DNA of 55,498 nucleotides from Sphingomonadaceae bacterium (GCA_020847445.1 JADLBY010000064.1:1-55498); one strand, 5' to 3'; shown: positions 14,710 through 23,597, numbered from the stretch's first letter. The notes: generated by a model from the letters alone, not told the origin. Numbers and translations: made by a program.

Positions 14710-17103
14710 ATGAGAAACTTGAAAGGCCGCGCTGCGGCTCGCCATTTCGTTCAACTTGTAGCAGGCACATCGCTGGCGGCGCTGATTGCGCAAGGCGCGG
14801 TCGCACAGGATGCCGCAGACGAAGCCGACGACAATGTCATCATCGTCACCGCGACAAAGCGCGACGCCAATCTGCAGGACATTCCATTTTCGATCAACGC
14901 CCAGACGGCAGCCGACATCCAGCGTTCGGGTGCCGTGACGCTGGAAGATCTTTCGCGCAACGTCGCAGGGCTTGCCGTGCAAAATCTCGGGCCGGGGCAG
15001 AGCCAGGTTTCCGTGCGCGGCGTTTCTGCCGGGCAGCTTGTTCGCGACCAACCCGGCGTCAAGGAACAGGTTGGCGTCTATCTCGATGAATCGGTGATTT
15101 CGCTTTCGCTGTTCACGCCGGATCTCGACCTGTTCGATTTGAACCGCGTTGAAACACTGCGCGGCCCGCAGGGCACATTGTTCGGTTCGGGCTCGATCGG
15201 CGGCACCATCCGTTACATCACCAACCAGCCCAAAGTTGGCGTTTCGGAAGGTCTTGTCGAAGGCAATGTAAACCTGGTCGACGGCGATGATATTGGCGGC
15301 CATCTGAAGGGCGCAGTCAATGTGCCGCTCGGCGAGAAAGCGGCCGTGCGCGCCGTTGGCTATTACACCCGTTATGGCGGCTTTATCGATGCGCTGCGCG
15401 AAGGCGGCGGCGTCACTGAGGATGTCAACAGCGGTGAGCGTTACGGCGGTCGCATTGCGATGACTTTCGAGCCGTCGGAAACCGTCAGCATCACGCCGCG
15501 CGTGGTCTATCAGAAGATTGTCAGCGACGGGTTCAACCGGCAGGAGGTCTATAACCTCTATGCCAACCCCTACACGACCACCCGTCCGGCGGTAAGCTTC
15601 AACGAGCGCGAGCAATATCTGTTGCTGCGCGAAAAATTTGTCGACGAAACCCTGCTTGCCGATGCGGTCATCAAGATCGGCCTCGGCGGGGCCGATCTGA
15701 CTTCGGTCACATCCTACATCAATCGTGACATCCTCGTCAGCCGTGACGCAAGCGCGCTGACCGGATCGGTATCGGTTGACCTTGGCTTTCCGACAGCAGG
15801 CGTTTTGCTGCCGTCAAACCTGCGCGATACCACCGACCTGAAAACCTGGTCACAGGAGATTCGCCTGTCATCGAACAGCGACGGACCGCTGCAATGGGTC
15901 ATTGGCGGCTTCTATTCCGACATCAAGCGCGTCTATGAACAGCGGTTGCCGACGCCGGGTTACGACGCGGTCACCGATGCGACACTTGGTGCAGGAACGT
16001 CGGCGGCGGTTGCCAATGGCTTCCCCGCCAATTCGCCCTACAACGCCCATCTGCCCTATGACATCAAGCAGTTGGCGATTTTTGGCGAAGCCAGCTACGA
16101 CCTGACCGAACGCTTTACCGCAACCGTCGGCGGGCGGTATTACGACTTCAAGGAAAAACGCGATTTCGTCTCGGGCGGGCTGTTCTCGAACCTCGACAAT
16201 CGCACCGACAAGACCAAGTCGGACGGCTTTTCCCCGCGCTTCCTGCTCAGCTACGAGGCGTCCGATACGGTTACCCTCAATGCGCAGGCATCAAAGGGTT
16301 TCCGCCTTGGCGGCGTGAACGATCCGTTGAATCTGCCGCTGTGCACACCGGGCGACGCTGCCATTTTCGGCGGATTCCAGGACTATGGCGATGAATCGCT
16401 GTGGAACTATGAAGTCGGCATGAAAGGCCAGTCGGGCGGGATCAGGCTCAATGCAGCAGCCTTTTACACCGACATGAAGAACCTGCAGGTCACGCTCGAT
16501 GCGGGCAGCTGCTCGTCACGCATCGTGTTCAACGTCCCCAAGGCGCATTCGATGGGCGTCGAGTTCGAACTATCGGCCCGCCCGGACGATCATTGGGAAT
16601 TCGGCGTTTCGGGCAGCCTGCTCGATTCGAAATTTGACTCGACGGTGACGGACGCGACCGGAGCGGTGATCGGCGGCATTCGCGATGGCAATCGCCTGCC
16701 TTCGGTTCCGAAGTTCCAGCTTTCAGGCAATATCGCCTATAATTTCGAAGTTGGCGGCGGCGAAGGATATGTCGGGGCGACGGTACAGCATGTCGGCAGC
16801 CGCTTTACCCAGCCCAGCGACCAGGAACGCAACCCGCGCACATTTGTGCATGGCTTGCCGTTCGGCGGCGCACCGGCAGGCGCATCGACCACGATCAACC
16901 TGCAACTGCCGTCCTACCAGCTGGTCAACCTCAGCGCAGGTGTTGATCTCAACAGCGGCCTTTCGCTGGTTGCCTATGTGAACAATGTGTTTGACGAAAA
17001 TGCCCTGCTGGCATTCGACCGTGAACGCGGCGGTCGCGCGCGCCTTGGCTTCCATGTCGGACAGCCGCGCACCTTCGGCATCACGGCGCGGCAGAAATTC
17101 TGA
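14710..17103 (+). CDS. TonB-dependent outer-membrane receptor 1
   Basis: This 797-residue receptor has a signal peptide ending in the GAVAQ region. A TonB-box-like IIVTATKRD follows, then the plug domain with VRGVSAGQLVRDQPG and RVETLRGPQGTLFGSGSIGGTIRYIT. A 22-strand barrel ends in TARQKF with the terminal Phe required for outer-membrane insertion. These receptors import siderophores, vitamin B12 or carbohydrates using TonB energy. The plug style (TATKRD, QGTLFGSG) is that of the large iron-complex/Fiu-like group expanded in sphingomonads. GGGAG precedes the ATG by about 5 bases. No transport partner gene lies beside it, so the ligand is unknown. Confidence 0.93.
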   Translation: MRNLKGRAAARHFVQLVAGTSLAALIAQGAVAQDAADEADDNVIIVTATKRDANLQDIPFSINAQTAADIQRSGAVTLEDLSRNVAGLAVQNLGPGQSQVSVRGVSAGQLVRDQPGVKEQVGVYLDESVISLSLFTPDLDLFDLNRVETLRGPQGTLFGSGSIGGTIRYITNQPKVGVSEGLVEGNVNLVDGDDIGGHLKGAVNVPLGEKAAVRAVGYYTRYGGFIDALREGGGVTEDVNSGERYGGRIAMTFEPSETVSITPRVVYQKIVSDGFNRQEVYNLYANPYTTTRPAVSFNEREQYLLLREKFVDETLLADAVIKIGLGGADLTSVTSYINRDILVSRDASALTGSVSVDLGFPTAGVLLPSNLRDTTDLKTWSQEIRLSSNSDGPLQWVIGGFYSDIKRVYEQRLPTPGYDAVTDATLGAGTSAAVANGFPANSPYNAHLPYDIKQLAIFGEASYDLTERFTATVGGRYYDFKEKRDFVSGGLFSNLDNRTDKTKSDGFSPRFLLSYEASDTVTLNAQASKGFRLGGVNDPLNLPLCTPGDAAIFGGFQDYGDESLWNYEVGMKGQSGGIRLNAAAFYTDMKNLQVTLDAGSCSSRIVFNVPKAHSMGVEFELSARPDDHWEFGVSGSLLDSKFDSTVTDATGAVIGGIRDGNRLPSVPKFQLSGNIAYNFEVGGGEGYVGATVQHVGSRFTQPSDQERNPRTFVHGLPFGGAPAGASTTINLQLPSYQLVNLSAGVDLNSGLSLVAYVNNVFDENALLAFDRERGGRARLGFHVGQPRTFGITARQKF

Positions 17104-17125
17104 CACGCGCTTAGGGCAGACAAGG

Positions 17126-17155
17126 AAAAGGGCGGCTCGCGGGCCGCCCTTTTTT
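17126..17155. terminator. Bidirectional intrinsic terminator
   Basis: The stem GGGCGGC (17130-17136) / GCCGCCC (17143-17149) with loop TCGCGG has TTTTTT on the right and AAAA on the left. It can stop transcription from the TonB receptor (+) and from dnaN (-), which converge here. Confidence 0.9.
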
Positions 17156-17175
17156 GTTCCATCCTGCGTTGCGGA

Positions 17176-18291
17176 TCAGACCCGCATCGGCATCAGCACA
17201 TAGAGCGCGGGCGACTTGTCGTTTTCGCGGATCAGCGTCGGCGCGCTGGCGTCGGCGAGATGCAGTTCGACAGTGTCGCCTTCGATCTCACCCAATATGT
17301 CGAGCAGATAGCGGGCGTTGAAGCCGATTTCGAAGCTGTCATCCGAATAGCTGCCCGGAACCTCTTCGGCTGCGGTGCCGTTTTCGGGCGAGGTGACCGA
17401 CAGCGTGATCTTGTCCCGGTCGAGCGCCATCTTGACCGCGCGGGTCTTTTCGGTGGCGATGGTTGCCACGCGATCGACGCCTTCGGAAAAGCTTTTCGGA
17501 TCGATCTTGAGCAACTTGTCATTGCCCGTCGGAATGACGCGGCTGTAATCGGGGAATGTCCCGTCGATCAGTTTCGAGGTGAGCACCGCGCTGTCGAAGG
17601 TGAAACGGATTTTCGATGCCGACAGGTCGACCTGAATCGCATTATCCCCGCTTTCGTCGAGCAATTTGCGCAATTCGGCGACGCATTTGCGCGGCACGAT
17701 CACATCGGGCATTCCTTCCGCCCCCGCCGGACGCGGCAGGGTGACGCGTGCAAGGCGGTGACCATCGGTCGCGGCCGCCTTCAGCATCGGATCGGCATCG
17801 TCGGTGACATGCAGGAAAATGCCGTTCAGATAGTAACGGGTTTCCTCGGTCGAAATCGCAAAGCGGGTCTTGTCGATTATCTGGATGAGCGAAGGTGCAG
17901 GCAGTTCGAAACTGGTCGGCAGTTCACCTTCGACGATCATCGGGAAATCGTCACGCGGCAGCGTGGCCAGGCTGAAGCGTGCACGCCCGGCATTGACCGC
18001 CATGCGGCCATCGGCGGCATTCAGCTGCACCTGGCTGCCTTCGGGCATCTTGCGCGCAATTTCGAACAATGTGTGCGCCGAAACCGTGGTCGCCCCCGCG
18101 ATTTCGACATCGCCAGCGATGGTTTCGACGATCTGCAAGTCCAGATCGGTTGCGGTCAGGCGGATCGCGCCATTGTCGCTCGCCTCGATCAGCACATTTG
18201 AAAGAATGGGGATGGTATTGCGCCGTTCCACCACCGACTGCACATGGCCCAGGCTCTTCAGCAGTGTTGCGCGCTCGATCGTCGCTTTCAT
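17176..18291 (-). CDS. dnaN: DNA polymerase III beta subunit (sliding clamp)
   Basis: The 371-residue clamp starts MKATIERATLLKSLGHVQSV, then VERRNTIPILSNVLIEA, GFNARYLLDIL and a C-terminus of ALYVLMPMRV, all standard for DnaN. Three repeated clamp domains of about 120 residues form a dimeric ring that holds polymerase III on DNA. An in-frame start 54 bases upstream adds 18 residues not found in the family. dnaA, recF and gyrB are not beside it, which is usual in this order where dnaN is separate. Confidence 0.96.
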   Translation of the reverse strand: MKATIERATLLKSLGHVQSVVERRNTIPILSNVLIEASDNGAIRLTATDLDLQIVETIAGDVEIAGATTVSAHTLFEIARKMPEGSQVQLNAADGRMAVNAGRARFSLATLPRDDFPMIVEGELPTSFELPAPSLIQIIDKTRFAISTEETRYYLNGIFLHVTDDADPMLKAAATDGHRLARVTLPRPAGAEGMPDVIVPRKCVAELRKLLDESGDNAIQVDLSASKIRFTFDSAVLTSKLIDGTFPDYSRVIPTGNDKLLKIDPKSFSEGVDRVATIATEKTRAVKMALDRDKITLSVTSPENGTAAEEVPGSYSDDSFEIGFNARYLLDILGEIEGDTVELHLADASAPTLIRENDKSPALYVLMPMRV

Positions 18292-18463
18292 CGTCCGGTC
18301 ATTCCCCTTTGGCCGCTTCGCTGCGGAAACGGCAATTCTTCCCAATTCGCCTGCATTTCAGCGAGTCTTCCTTAACAAGTTGGCGACCTAGGGCAAGCCG
18401 ATACGCTTTACAGCGCCGATTAATCTGTGGAAGAAGGCGGGCGACAAAAATGGGGTCAGGATT

Positions 18464-19102
18464 TTGAGCACAAACGGAAAAAGGCTGTTCATCGCGCGGC
18501 ATGGCGAAACGGTGTTCAACGCCGCCGGGCGGATGCAGGGCATGTACGCACACACACCGCTGACGCGCGAGGGATGCGATCAGGCAACCGACATGGGGGA
18601 AGCCCTGCGCCGCCATGTTCAGGCAGATGCGCCGCTGGCGCTGGTCTCCTCCCCCGCCGGGCGCACATTGCAGACGCTGGCGCTGGTGGTGGAGGAACTC
18701 GGCCGCGATTTTCACGCCAACGATACCGATATCCGCCTGCGCGAGATCGACGTCGGTGACTGGGATGGCTGCTATTACAAGGATATCGCACCCGATATCC
18801 GCACGATCATGGACATGGAACACAAGCTGTTCATCAAGAAAGCCCCCGGAGGCGAGGATTATCGCGACGTCGCGGAGCGCGTGTCGGAATGGCTGTCCGA
18901 ACAGCAATTCCAGACCGACATGCTGATCATCACCCACGGCATGACCGCGCGGGTATTGCGCGGAATCCTTCTCGGATTGCCGCCACTCGAGGGCTTTGGC
19001 GCGCCGATCGCACCGGGGCTGGCACAGGGCAGCATGGTGATGATCCGCGACGGCGAGGAAATGATCGTGATCGACGGCGCGGGCCGGGGTGAACGCGCCT
19101 GA
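18464..19102 (+). CDS. Histidine phosphatase family protein (phosphoglycerate-mutase-like)
   Basis: This 212-residue protein with a TTG start has the phospho-histidine motif FIARHGETVFN at about residues 9-19. It also has SSPAGRTLQTL, the acid residue region REIDVGDWDG, and the second catalytic His in ITHGMTARVLRG. It belongs to the cofactor-dependent phosphoglycerate mutase superfamily; the subgroup acts on various phosphomonoesters and the substrate is unknown. An AGG lies 5 bases ahead of the TTG. It is followed by the IalB-like gene with one base between stop and ATG. Confidence 0.9.
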   Translation: MSTNGKRLFIARHGETVFNAAGRMQGMYAHTPLTREGCDQATDMGEALRRHVQADAPLALVSSPAGRTLQTLALVVEELGRDFHANDTDIRLREIDVGDWDGCYYKDIAPDIRTIMDMEHKLFIKKAPGGEDYRDVAERVSEWLSEQQFQTDMLIITHGMTARVLRGILLGLPPLEGFGAPIAPGLAQGSMVMIRDGEEMIVIDGAGRGERA

Positions 19103-19103
19103 A

Positions 19104-19574
19104 ATGCGGATTGCGCTCCTTCTTGCCATCCTTGCCGCCACCCCTGCCCTGGCCAAGGAGCGATTGGGCGCGTGGCAAAGCTGGGCCGCGTTTCGCGATG
19201 CGGAAACGCCGCGCTGCTACGCCATTGGCGCACCCGAAGAATCGAGCGGCGAACGTGGCTATGTATCGATCGGCTTTTGGCCCAGGCGCGGGCTTGGCCA
19301 TCAGGTCTATGTCCATCTGTCCCGCGAGCGGTCATCGAACAGCGCGATCACCCTCAGCGCGGGCGGACGGCGATTTCGACTGGTTGCCAAAGGTGACTAT
19401 GGCTGGGCGAAGGACCGCCAGACCGACCTGGCCATCATCGCCGCCATTCGCTCCTCGGCCTCGCTGAGCATCACCAGCATGGCAAGCGACGGCCGTAATA
19501 TTGTCGACGCCTATGCCACCAGAGGGGCCGCAAGCGCGATCGACGCGGCGGCGCTGGGGTGTGTTAGGCAATGA
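19104..19574 (+). CDS. Secreted IalB-like (invasion-associated locus B) protein
   Basis: This 156-residue protein starts MRIALLLAILAATPALAKER with a clear signal peptide. It then has WQSWAAFRDAETPRCYAIGAP, YVSIGFWPRRGL and a C-terminal ALGCVRQ. The WxxF...CYA start and the terminal Cys, probably in a disulfide, fit the IalB family found upstream of rlmN in sphingomonads. IalB-family proteins are periplasmic; despite the name, a role in invasion is not implied here. A GTG 15 bases upstream is an alternative start. The stop is 6 bases before the promoter of the RNA/NYN module. Confidence 0.8.
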   Translation: MRIALLLAILAATPALAKERLGAWQSWAAFRDAETPRCYAIGAPEESSGERGYVSIGFWPRRGLGHQVYVHLSRERSSNSAITLSAGGRRFRLVAKGDYGWAKDRQTDLAIIAAIRSSASLSITSMASDGRNIVDAYATRGAASAIDAAALGCVRQ

Positions 19575-19580
19575 TCATCC

Positions 19581-19609
19581 TTGACTTTTTGAGACTATTT
19601 ACCTAGATG
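19581..19609 (+). promoter_or_regulatory. Sigma-70-like promoter of the RNA/NYN module
   Basis: TTGACT (19581-19586) and TAGATG (19604-19609) are separated by exactly 17 bases. The predicted start, about 7 bases after the -10, is 19616-19618, just before the 5' strand of stem 1 of the structured element at 19621. The promoter begins 6 bases after the IalB-like gene's stop, so the module has its own transcription. Confidence 0.6.
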
Positions 19610-19616
19610 GTGTTTA

Positions 19617-19695
19617 TCCAGTCCCCGGCAGTACGTCTTGAGGCGCTCGTGAGAGCAGACATCAACTCAAGGCCTACCCCGGGGGCAAATTTTTT
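19617..19695 (+). ncRNA. Candidate structured RNA preceding the NYN nuclease gene
   Basis: An outer 8-bp stem is formed by GTCCCCGG (19621-19628) and CCGGGGGC (19679-19686), with one G-U pair. Inside, CTTGAG (19637-19642) is complementary to CTCAAG (19666-19671). Within that is a hairpin GCTC-GTGA-GAGC (19645-19656) with a GNRA tetraloop. GTCT (19635-19638) can also extend this hairpin with AGAC (19657-19660), leaving TTGAG free to pair with CTCAA as a pseudoknot. The structure is followed by AAA and six T (19690-19695), like an intrinsic terminator. With the promoter at 19581-19609 this would give a discrete RNA of about 79 nt. I do not recognise it as a known family; it could be a stand-alone RNA or a leader attenuator. 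Confidence 0.55.
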
Positions 19696-19707
19696 GTGGT
19701 GAACGGA

Positions 19708-20430
19708 ATGCCGACCGCAATTGTCGTCGACGGAGCATATTTTCTACGCCGCTTCAAGCATCGCTATGCTGACTTAGATCCAAACAATCCCATTGACGTT
19801 AAAGTCGGTTTGATGTGGCTGGCAGCACAACATATTGGGATCCGCCATCAATTTGACCCGACGGGATTTTTGGTCACGAATGATGGCAAAAAACGCTTTG
19901 AGCTTGGATGGTCGGAGTCGTCAGATTTATACCGCATTTTTTTCTACGACTGCCCGCCCCTTACGAAGCGAACCCAGCTACCAATTAGTAAAAAAGCGCT
20001 CGATTTGAGCCAGACCGAAACGGCCAAAGCCAGAATGGCTATACATCAAGAGCTCCAGTCGGTTCGCAAGGTAGCGCTACGTCTTGGGCGACTGAATGAA
20101 AAATTCGGGTGGCGCGTCAAGCAAGAAGCTGTTTCGCGGTGGATCGACAGAACCGACAAAATAGTCCCGACCGATGATGATTTTGAAATCGATACCGTTC
20201 AAAAGGGAGTCGATATGCGTTTGGGACTTGATGTCGCCTCAATGGCTTTCAAAAAGCAGGCAGATCAAATCATACTCGTGGCTGGCGACGCGGACTTTGT
20301 TCCTGCAGCCAAGTTGGCACGACGCGAAGGCATTGACGTTGTTCTCGATCCTATGGGTGGCACACCTGCGAGAGATCTGATCGCGCATGTTGACGGCGTT
20401 CGTGATATTCCGAGAACCAGAGCAAAATAA
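19708..20430 (+). CDS. NYN-domain (LabA/DUF88, PIN-like) ribonuclease
   Basis: The 240-residue protein has the NYN fold markers: IVVDGAYFLRRF at the start (Asp8), a KGVDMRLGLDV motif (Asp169), and ILVAGDADFVPAAKLAR (Asp194, Asp196). These acidic residues form the metal-binding active site of PIN/NYN ribonucleases. A middle helical insert (about residues 85-150) is rich in Lys/Arg and may bind RNA. Two in-frame GTG codons lie 9 and 12 bases upstream, directly after the T run; none has a good Shine-Dalgarno. The coding sequence is clearly AT-richer than neighbours, with codons such as TTA and AGA, suggesting transfer. It overlaps rlmN by one base (TAATG). Confidence 0.87.
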   Translation: MPTAIVVDGAYFLRRFKHRYADLDPNNPIDVKVGLMWLAAQHIGIRHQFDPTGFLVTNDGKKRFELGWSESSDLYRIFFYDCPPLTKRTQLPISKKALDLSQTETAKARMAIHQELQSVRKVALRLGRLNEKFGWRVKQEAVSRWIDRTDKIVPTDDDFEIDTVQKGVDMRLGLDVASMAFKKQADQIILVAGDADFVPAAKLARREGIDVVLDPMGGTPARDLIAHVDGVRDIPRTRAK

Positions 20431-21665
20431 TGCAGATCCCCGGCCATATCGATCCAGTCGTCACGCCGCGTGCCATCACGCCGCGCACCGATGGTCGCAT
20501 CGACCTGATGGGTCTGTCGCACCTGCAGATCAGGCAGTTGTTCCTCGAAAGCCAGCTTGACGAGAAAGCCGCCAAGCTGCGTTCCAAACAGGTGTTCCAC
20601 TGGATCTACCATCGCGGCGTCACCGACTTCGAGGCGATGACCGATATCGCCAAGACGATGCGCCCCTGGCTCGCGCAGCGCTTCGTGATCGGCCGTCCGC
20701 AAGTGATCGAGGCGCAGGTCAGCACCGACGGCACGCGCAAATGGCTGCTGCGGACCGATGACACGCAGGATTATGAAATGGTCTTCATCCCCGATGCGGA
20801 CCGCGGCACGCTGTGCATCTCGTCGCAGGTCGGCTGCACGCTCAACTGCCGTTTTTGCCACACCGGCACGATGCGGCTGGTGCGCAACCTGACGCCCGGC
20901 GAGATTGTCGGCCAGGTAATGCTCGCACGCGATGCCTTGGGCGAATGGCCCAAAGGCAATATGGCAGGCGGTTCGGACGACGAGGATGACGATAGCGGGC
21001 ACTATACCGCCGACGGCCGCATGCTGACCAACATCGTTCTTATGGGCATGGGCGAGCCGCTCTATAATTTCGACAATGTCCGTGACGCGCTGAAGGTGGT
21101 GATGCACGGCGACGGCCTTGCCCTGTCGAAGCGCCGTATCACGCTGTCGACCAGCGGCGTTGTGCCGATGATGGAAAAAGCGGGCGAGGAAATCGGCGTC
21201 AATCTTGCTGTCTCGCTGCACGCGGTGTCGAAGGAAATCCGCGACGAAATCGTCCCGCTCAACCGCAAATATGGCATTGAGGAATTGCTGCAGGCGTGCG
21301 CCGATTATCCGGGTGCCAATAATGCCCGCCGCATCACCTTTGAATATGTGATGCTGAAGGACAAGAATGACAGCGATGAGGATGCGCGCGAACTGGTCCG
21401 GCTGATCAAGCAGTACAAGCTGCCCGCCAAGGTCAACCTGATCCCGTTCAACCCCTGGCCCGGCGCGCCCTATGACTGCTCAAGCCCCGAACGCATCCGC
21501 GCGTTCAGCAACCTGATCTTTGAACATGGCATCAGCGCCCCTGTCCGCACCCCGCGCGGGCGGGACATCATGGCGGCGTGCGGCCAGCTGAAATCGGCTG
21601 CGGAAAAAAAGAGCCGCGCCGAGCTGGACCGGCTGGCAGAGGAAAAGCAGGCGGCCCTGGGTTAG
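20430..21665 (+). CDS. rlmN: Dual-specificity 23S rRNA (A2503-C2) / tRNA (A37) methyltransferase RlmN
   Basis: This 411-residue radical-SAM enzyme methylates A2503 of 23S rRNA and A37 of some tRNAs. Cys129 (TLCISSQVG) precedes the iron-sulfur cluster motif C136xxxC140xxC143 (CTLNCRFC). Further motifs are MGMGEPLYNFDNV, RITLSTSGVVPMM, LAVSLHA, FNPWPG and the C-terminal methyl-carrying cysteine in MAACGQL. An acidic insertion (about residues 182-192, SDDEDDD) is unusual. The start overlaps the NYN stop, so in this genome rlmN translation may be coupled to the inserted gene. The stop overlaps the convergent thioesterase stop. Confidence 0.95.
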   Translation: MQIPGHIDPVVTPRAITPRTDGRIDLMGLSHLQIRQLFLESQLDEKAAKLRSKQVFHWIYHRGVTDFEAMTDIAKTMRPWLAQRFVIGRPQVIEAQVSTDGTRKWLLRTDDTQDYEMVFIPDADRGTLCISSQVGCTLNCRFCHTGTMRLVRNLTPGEIVGQVMLARDALGEWPKGNMAGGSDDEDDDSGHYTADGRMLTNIVLMGMGEPLYNFDNVRDALKVVMHGDGLALSKRRITLSTSGVVPMMEKAGEEIGVNLAVSLHAVSKEIRDEIVPLNRKYGIEELLQACADYPGANNARRITFEYVMLKDKNDSDEDARELVRLIKQYKLPAKVNLIPFNPWPGAPYDCSSPERIRAFSNLIFEHGISAPVRTPRGRDIMAACGQLKSAAEKKSRAELDRLAEEKQAALG

Positions 21666-22435
21666 ACGAACAAGGCGACCGACTGCATCCCGGTCATCAT
21701 CGGTTCGCCCTTGCTGTTCCAGACGGTCATATACTGGCTGCTCGCACCATGCACCGCGTGGTGGGTTTCGGATTCGAGGAACCACCAGCCGTTTTCGGTT
21801 GCGGGCGCATCGGTCAACAGGTTGATCTGCCAGTTGATCGAACTGATCATGCCTTCCTTCTTCATCAGCCCCATCGTTGACGGCGGCAGTGCGTCGCCCA
21901 TGCAGATCAGATTGGCGACCGGATCAAGCCCGTCGCGCGCCTTCAACCGGTGCCAGTTGGCAAGGCGCGGTTTGTCCATGCCCAGAATCAGCCGCTTTTC
22001 GGGATAGTCCATATTGTGGGTGAAAAATTCCGGCGGGCCGCTGCGGGTCTTGCCTTCTTCCGGGATCGGCGGAAAATCGGGGCGCGGCAAACCTTCATAG
22101 TCGATATGGCTTTCGCGGCGGGCCATGAAGACGAAAACGCAGCTCAGGCCGATGTCGTCGCCCGCCGTAACCTCGGTCTTGATGAAGGCGCTGTTGCGGC
22201 CGCGGCGCAGCACCTTGCTGTGAATCCCGACTTCGCCGGAAAGCGGACCGGAAAAGGCAATCTGCGCGGTCAGCAAAGGCGGCAAATCAGGCGCCGCCAA
22301 CCGGGCCGACTGGAAGGCTAGCGCCGAACTCAGGCCTCCATAGGCCGTCCGCCCCTGATGCCAGGTCGGCGGTATGGTAATGGTCTGTTCGCCGCTGTCG
22401 GGGCGGAGTTGCGCAAGGATTTCTGCCAGATTCAT
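21662..22435 (-). CDS. Acyl-CoA thioesterase family protein (hotdog fold)
   Basis: This 257-residue protein begins MNLAEILAQLRPDSGEQTIT. It has WHQGRTAYGGLSSALAFQSA near the N-terminus, typical of the TesB-like thioesterase_HTA group, and two hotdog units (second from about residue 130). SINWQINLLT and WWFLESETHHAVHGASSQYM belong to the second unit. It should hydrolyse acyl-CoA thioesters in the cytoplasm; chain length is unknown. A start 39 bases further upstream is not supported. Its stop overlaps that of rlmN by 3 bases in convergent orientation, leaving no room for a terminator. Confidence 0.87.
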   Translation of the reverse strand: MNLAEILAQLRPDSGEQTITIPPTWHQGRTAYGGLSSALAFQSARLAAPDLPPLLTAQIAFSGPLSGEVGIHSKVLRRGRNSAFIKTEVTAGDDIGLSCVFVFMARRESHIDYEGLPRPDFPPIPEEGKTRSGPPEFFTHNMDYPEKRLILGMDKPRLANWHRLKARDGLDPVANLICMGDALPPSTMGLMKKEGMISSINWQINLLTDAPATENGWWFLESETHHAVHGASSQYMTVWNSKGEPMMTGMQSVALFV

Positions 22436-22523
22436 AGGCGCCGCATATCGCGCGCAGCTTTTTGTCGCAAGCAATCAAGACAATAGGCTTGCATAGCGCT
22501 GCTTGCAGTGGTTGAATCTACGC

Positions 22524-23597
22524 ATGGAGGGGGGCCAACAATTCACCTGGGTCGGAAAGCTGGTGGGCGGCGGCGTACCGATTCCGCCAAACACGGTTTC
22601 GGCCAACATAATCGGTCGGGCCATCACCGCCGCTGTTCAGCTCGGTGCCAAACGCCCCGACCTGCTCGAAGCGGTTGGCATACAGGAAGCGACGATCCGC
22701 AACAAGCTTGCCCGTGTGCCTGGCGTGGTGCTCAACCAGCTGCTGATCGCGATCGAAGTGCAACTGGGAAGGCCCGCTGCGGTTCTGGAAATCGGGCGCG
22801 ACTCCCGGCCCAGCTGCTTTTCGGACATTGGCTTTGCAACGCGCCTTCTTCCCACATTATACGACGTCATCGATGCCAATGTGCAAATGCAGGAATTGCG
22901 GCAGAATCTCTATCGCACCTCATTTGCCGAACAAGGCGAGGTAACCCCGCTCATATGGAATGTTCTGGGCAACGATCCGCAGGATATTGCCGCAGCGGTC
23001 GAGTTTTCGGTCGTTACCTATGTCCGCCTGGCACGGGAAATATGGGGCGATCATCTGAAAATCGCCGGCATTTCGATGCAGCACCGCCCGCGATTTGATC
23101 ATGCGCTGTACACGCAATATATCGGCGTTCCGATTGCATTCGGGGCAAAGGAAACCGCCGTTCTGTTCTCTACCGAACAATGCCGTGCGCCTTCACCCTT
23201 TGCCAATCCGGAATTGCTGATCGCCGCCACCCGCTGCCACCTTCAGCCGGTCGAGTGGTTCGACGCCGACAAGCGCCTGTCGGCTTTCACCTATTTCTAT
23301 CTCTGGACCGAGTTGAACAAGACGCCGGTCACGCTGGACCGCGTCGCCCGTTCCTTCGGCATGGCCGAACGCACGCTGCGGCGGCACCTCGTCGAAGAGG
23401 GCCATCCATTCCGGACGATGCTGGACGATCTGCGCAAGCAGATGTGCGACCTGTACAAACTGGAAAACAAGCGGTCGCTGGCCGATGTTGCCGAGTTGCT
23501 CGGCTATGGCGAACTGAGTGCCTTCACCCGTGCATATCGCCGCTGGTATGACGAGCCGCCGAGCAAGGGTTGGCAAACGCCGTCCAGGCGGCCCTGA
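22524..23597 (+). CDS. AraC-family transcriptional regulator
   Basis: This 357-residue regulator has an N-terminal arabinose-binding-like (Arabinose_bd, OruR/OxyR-type) ligand domain up to about residue 250. The C-terminal double helix-turn-helix is seen in TLDRVARSFGMAERTLRRHL and SLADVAELLGYGELSAFTRA, followed by the family's YRRWY. Such regulators often control catabolic genes next to them. Here the divergent neighbour is the thioesterase gene 89 bases away, which may be its target. The ATG at 22524 was preferred over a TTG 21 bases upstream. Confidence 0.9.
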   Translation: MEGGQQFTWVGKLVGGGVPIPPNTVSANIIGRAITAAVQLGAKRPDLLEAVGIQEATIRNKLARVPGVVLNQLLIAIEVQLGRPAAVLEIGRDSRPSCFSDIGFATRLLPTLYDVIDANVQMQELRQNLYRTSFAEQGEVTPLIWNVLGNDPQDIAAAVEFSVVTYVRLAREIWGDHLKIAGISMQHRPRFDHALYTQYIGVPIAFGAKETAVLFSTEQCRAPSPFANPELLIAATRCHLQPVEWFDADKRLSAFTYFYLWTELNKTPVTLDRVARSFGMAERTLRRHLVEEGHPFRTMLDDLRKQMCDLYKLENKRSLADVAELLGYGELSAFTRAYRRWYDEPPSKGWQTPSRRP

